From positions 124,001 through 188,000 of the forward strand of contig JADKKR010000004.1 in the NCBI GenBank assembly GCA_016720395.1: a stretch of DNA of 64,000 bases, given 5' to 3'. Origin of the DNA: Geobacteraceae bacterium. GTDB lineage: Bacteria; Desulfobacterota; Desulfuromonadia; Geobacterales; Pseudopelobacteraceae. The notes below the pieces were generated by a model. It was given only the letters and a program-made list of their open reading frames with translations, searched no databases and was not told where the DNA came from. The position numbers were made by a program, and so were the translations under genes. Positions 62,769 to 64,000 of the stretch are shown here, in pieces; position 1 is the stretch's first letter; every line of letters begins with the position of its first letter.

Positions 62769-64000
62769 ATTGCTCACCCCTCATTCGTTCTATGGTTTCA
62801 GCAGCCTCTGCACAGGCTCTGCCGAGATCATCGGACCCGGATGCTTTTTTCTTCAAAAGGGGCACGGCCCGCAGATCCCCCAGGCGGCCCAGGCAGCCGG
62901 CAATAGCGATTTTGAACTGTTCCCAGCGGCTGCGGGCAATAATATGCCGGCTGGCGAGAATCTTCATCAGGATCGGAACAGCCTGGCGGTCGCCGATCAT
63001 GGCAATGGCACCCAGGGCGTCAATCTTGAGCGATATGTTCTTGAGAAACAGGTCGCCTTCGCAGACAATCTTCATCAGCTCCGCCAGTGCTTTCCTGCTT
63101 TTCATACCTCCCAGCGATGCGATAACCTGGGGGAAGAGCACCGTGTTGCTGCCGTGCAGTACCCCGATAATGGCGGATTCAGCCTCTCTGCCGCCAATTT
63201 TTGCCAGGCTGCGGATGGCCTCCTTGCAGACGCGGATGTCCGTATGCCGCAGGCACACCAGCAGCTCGGGGACCGCTTCCGGCATACCTATATCTCCCAG
63301 AATGGCAGACAGGTTACGAACGATGTACCAGCGATTATCCTGCATCATCTTAAGTATGACAGGAACGGCGGCCCCGCCCAGCCCGACCAGCAGCGCGCTC
63401 AGTTCCTTGCGCACTGCCAGGTTGTCGGTCGAGCCCATTTTGGCTATGGTCAGCGTGATCCCCGCCGGTCCTGCGGCAGATAAAACCGCCAGCATAGCCT
63501 CACGGGAAAGGGCGTCGGGTGCCTCCGTGTGATCCAGGAGATATGCAAGCAGCACATCTCCCGTTAGGAGATGTTCCAGCCCGAAGCGGGCTGACTCCCT
63601 CAGCTTGATTGTCCGGGACGTGTCATTGGCATGCTCTGCCAGCAGCTCCACCAGAGGAGACAGGGCCGCAAGGTCGTTGCGGGCCTTAAAGGTATCGGAG
63701 CAGGTTATTGACTGGCGGACCGCCATCTGATACAGGTCTGCGTCCAGCGTTGAAGCCAGACGACCGAGCAGCGCCAGCAGTTCATCGTTGGCATCGAGGT
63801 CGTCAAGCTTGTCATTCGGCTGTTGCGGGTCTTCAGCCCACTCCTGGCCAAGGCCGCTCTCGACCTCATCCACCGTCTGGGGAGCCTTCCCGCTGGATTC
63901 GATATCATCGCGCTTGGCGGTAATAATAGCCAGATCGAATTCGTTCACCCAGATCGTCCTGACGCCATGTTCTGCCAGCAGCTTATCCAAGCCTCCGGAT
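62755..64000 (-). CDS. HEAT-repeat protein, N-terminus beyond the window
   Basis: The frame is open to the right edge, so the gene is incomplete; 415 residues are visible. From about residue 75 to the end are repeated HEAT-type helix pairs (NLAVRKELSALLVGLGGAAV; WYIVRNLSAILGDIGMPEAV; TDIRVCKEAIRSLAKIGG; EQFKIAIAGCLGRLGDLRAV). Such proteins are scaffolds; association with an HD-GYP-like protein just downstream suggests a signalling complex. Its stop at 62755 lies inside the next gene's start region. Confidence 0.8.
   Translation of the reverse strand, partial: SGGLDKLLAEHGVRTIWVNEFDLAIITAKRDDIESSGKAPQTVDEVESGLGQEWAEDPQQPNDKLDDLDANDELLALLGRLASTLDADLYQMAVRQSITCSDTFKARNDLAALSPLVELLAEHANDTSRTIKLRESARFGLEHLLTGDVLLAYLLDHTEAPDALSREAMLAVLSAAGPAGITLTIAKMGSTDNLAVRKELSALLVGLGGAAVPVILKMMQDNRWYIVRNLSAILGDIGMPEAVPELLVCLRHTDIRVCKEAIRSLAKIGGREAESAIIGVLHGSNTVLFPQVIASLGGMKSRKALAELMKIVCEGDLFLKNISLKIDALGAIAMIGDRQAVPILMKILASRHIIARSRWEQFKIAIAGCLGRLGDLRAVPLLKKKASGSDDLGRACAEAAETIERMRGEQYGGA

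Noticed and set aside
1..64000. CRISPR array
   Set aside because: No regularly spaced direct repeats with unique spacers were seen; the repeats found are inverted or single words.
1..64000. rRNA genes
   Set aside because: No 16S, 23S or 5S motifs were seen; only one tRNA and the SRP RNA are present.

Overview
The window reads as a chromosomal segment of an anaerobic, GC-rich deltaproteobacterium, most likely in the Geobacter/Desulfuromonadales group. This is an inference from gene content: a homodimer-type pyruvate:ferredoxin oxidoreductase, a flavodiiron protein, a UbiD-UbiA-UbiX set of the kind used for menaquinone, many two-component proteins, HD-GYP-like and HEAT-repeat signalling proteins, and the overall style of the proteins.

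Left host arm (1-23,296). It starts with the tail of a universal stress protein. Then come a response-regulator/histidine-kinase hybrid, a single receiver protein, a FAD-dependent dehydrogenase, a YhaM-like OB/HD nuclease, endonuclease IV (nfo), a three-PAS membrane hybrid kinase, moeA, a mutT-like NUDIX gene, a TIM-barrel hydrolase, a class-A beta-lactamase-like protein, O-acetylhomoserine sulfhydrylase, a carotenoid-type membrane protein and a nucleosidase. A tRNA-Ser(GGA) and the small SRP RNA precede the dnaX-ebfC-recR block. Next are nifJ, broken by two apparent indels, and an SDR epimerase. Three related inverted-repeat elements sit in spacers of this arm.

Island (about 23,297-53,341, roughly 30 kb). 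A visibly A+T-richer block splits an endonuclease III-like gene exactly between Gly (GGT) and Ala (GCC) codons. Its N-terminal 35 codons lie at 23,192 and the rest at 53,342. Both ends carry inverted copies of ATGGTACAA. At the left end are an XRE-HNH fusion regulator and, divergent from it, two large tyrosine-recombinase-like proteins plus a small partner, which resemble the gamma-mobile-trio genes gmtY/gmtZ/gmtX. A coiled-coil protein and a RecD2-like helicase appear to be in the same operon. The cargo is defensive: a type I restriction-modification system (hsdR and hsdM each with one apparent frameshift, hsdS intact), then a tight three-gene operon of a 1240-aa SIR2 protein, a HEPN/Swt1-SNF2 helicase and a sacsin/HSP90-type ATPase with a Cys/His C-terminus. 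I do not recognise this three-gene set as a named system, and it is the best candidate for something undescribed. A decayed HU/IHF fragment, a PDZ lipoprotein, an LRAT-like protein and a short array of gene cassettes with attC-like hairpins (no integrase seen) fill the right end.

Right host arm (53,342-64,000). It contains the rest of the split glycosylase, folK, a YHS protein, a small unknown gene, glgA, the ubiD-ubiA-ubiX operon, a divergent flavodiiron gene, and HEAT-repeat and HD-domain genes at the edge.

A caution for all users: seven genes are broken by single-base changes in mononucleotide runs (nifJ twice, hsdR, hsdM, folK, the small gene before glgA, the HEAT gene at 60,800), in counts of eight indel-free frames otherwise well conserved around them. 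There is also an implausible poly-G tract at 15,079-15,210. Sequencing or assembly error is the simplest explanation, so these genes are probably intact in the organism.
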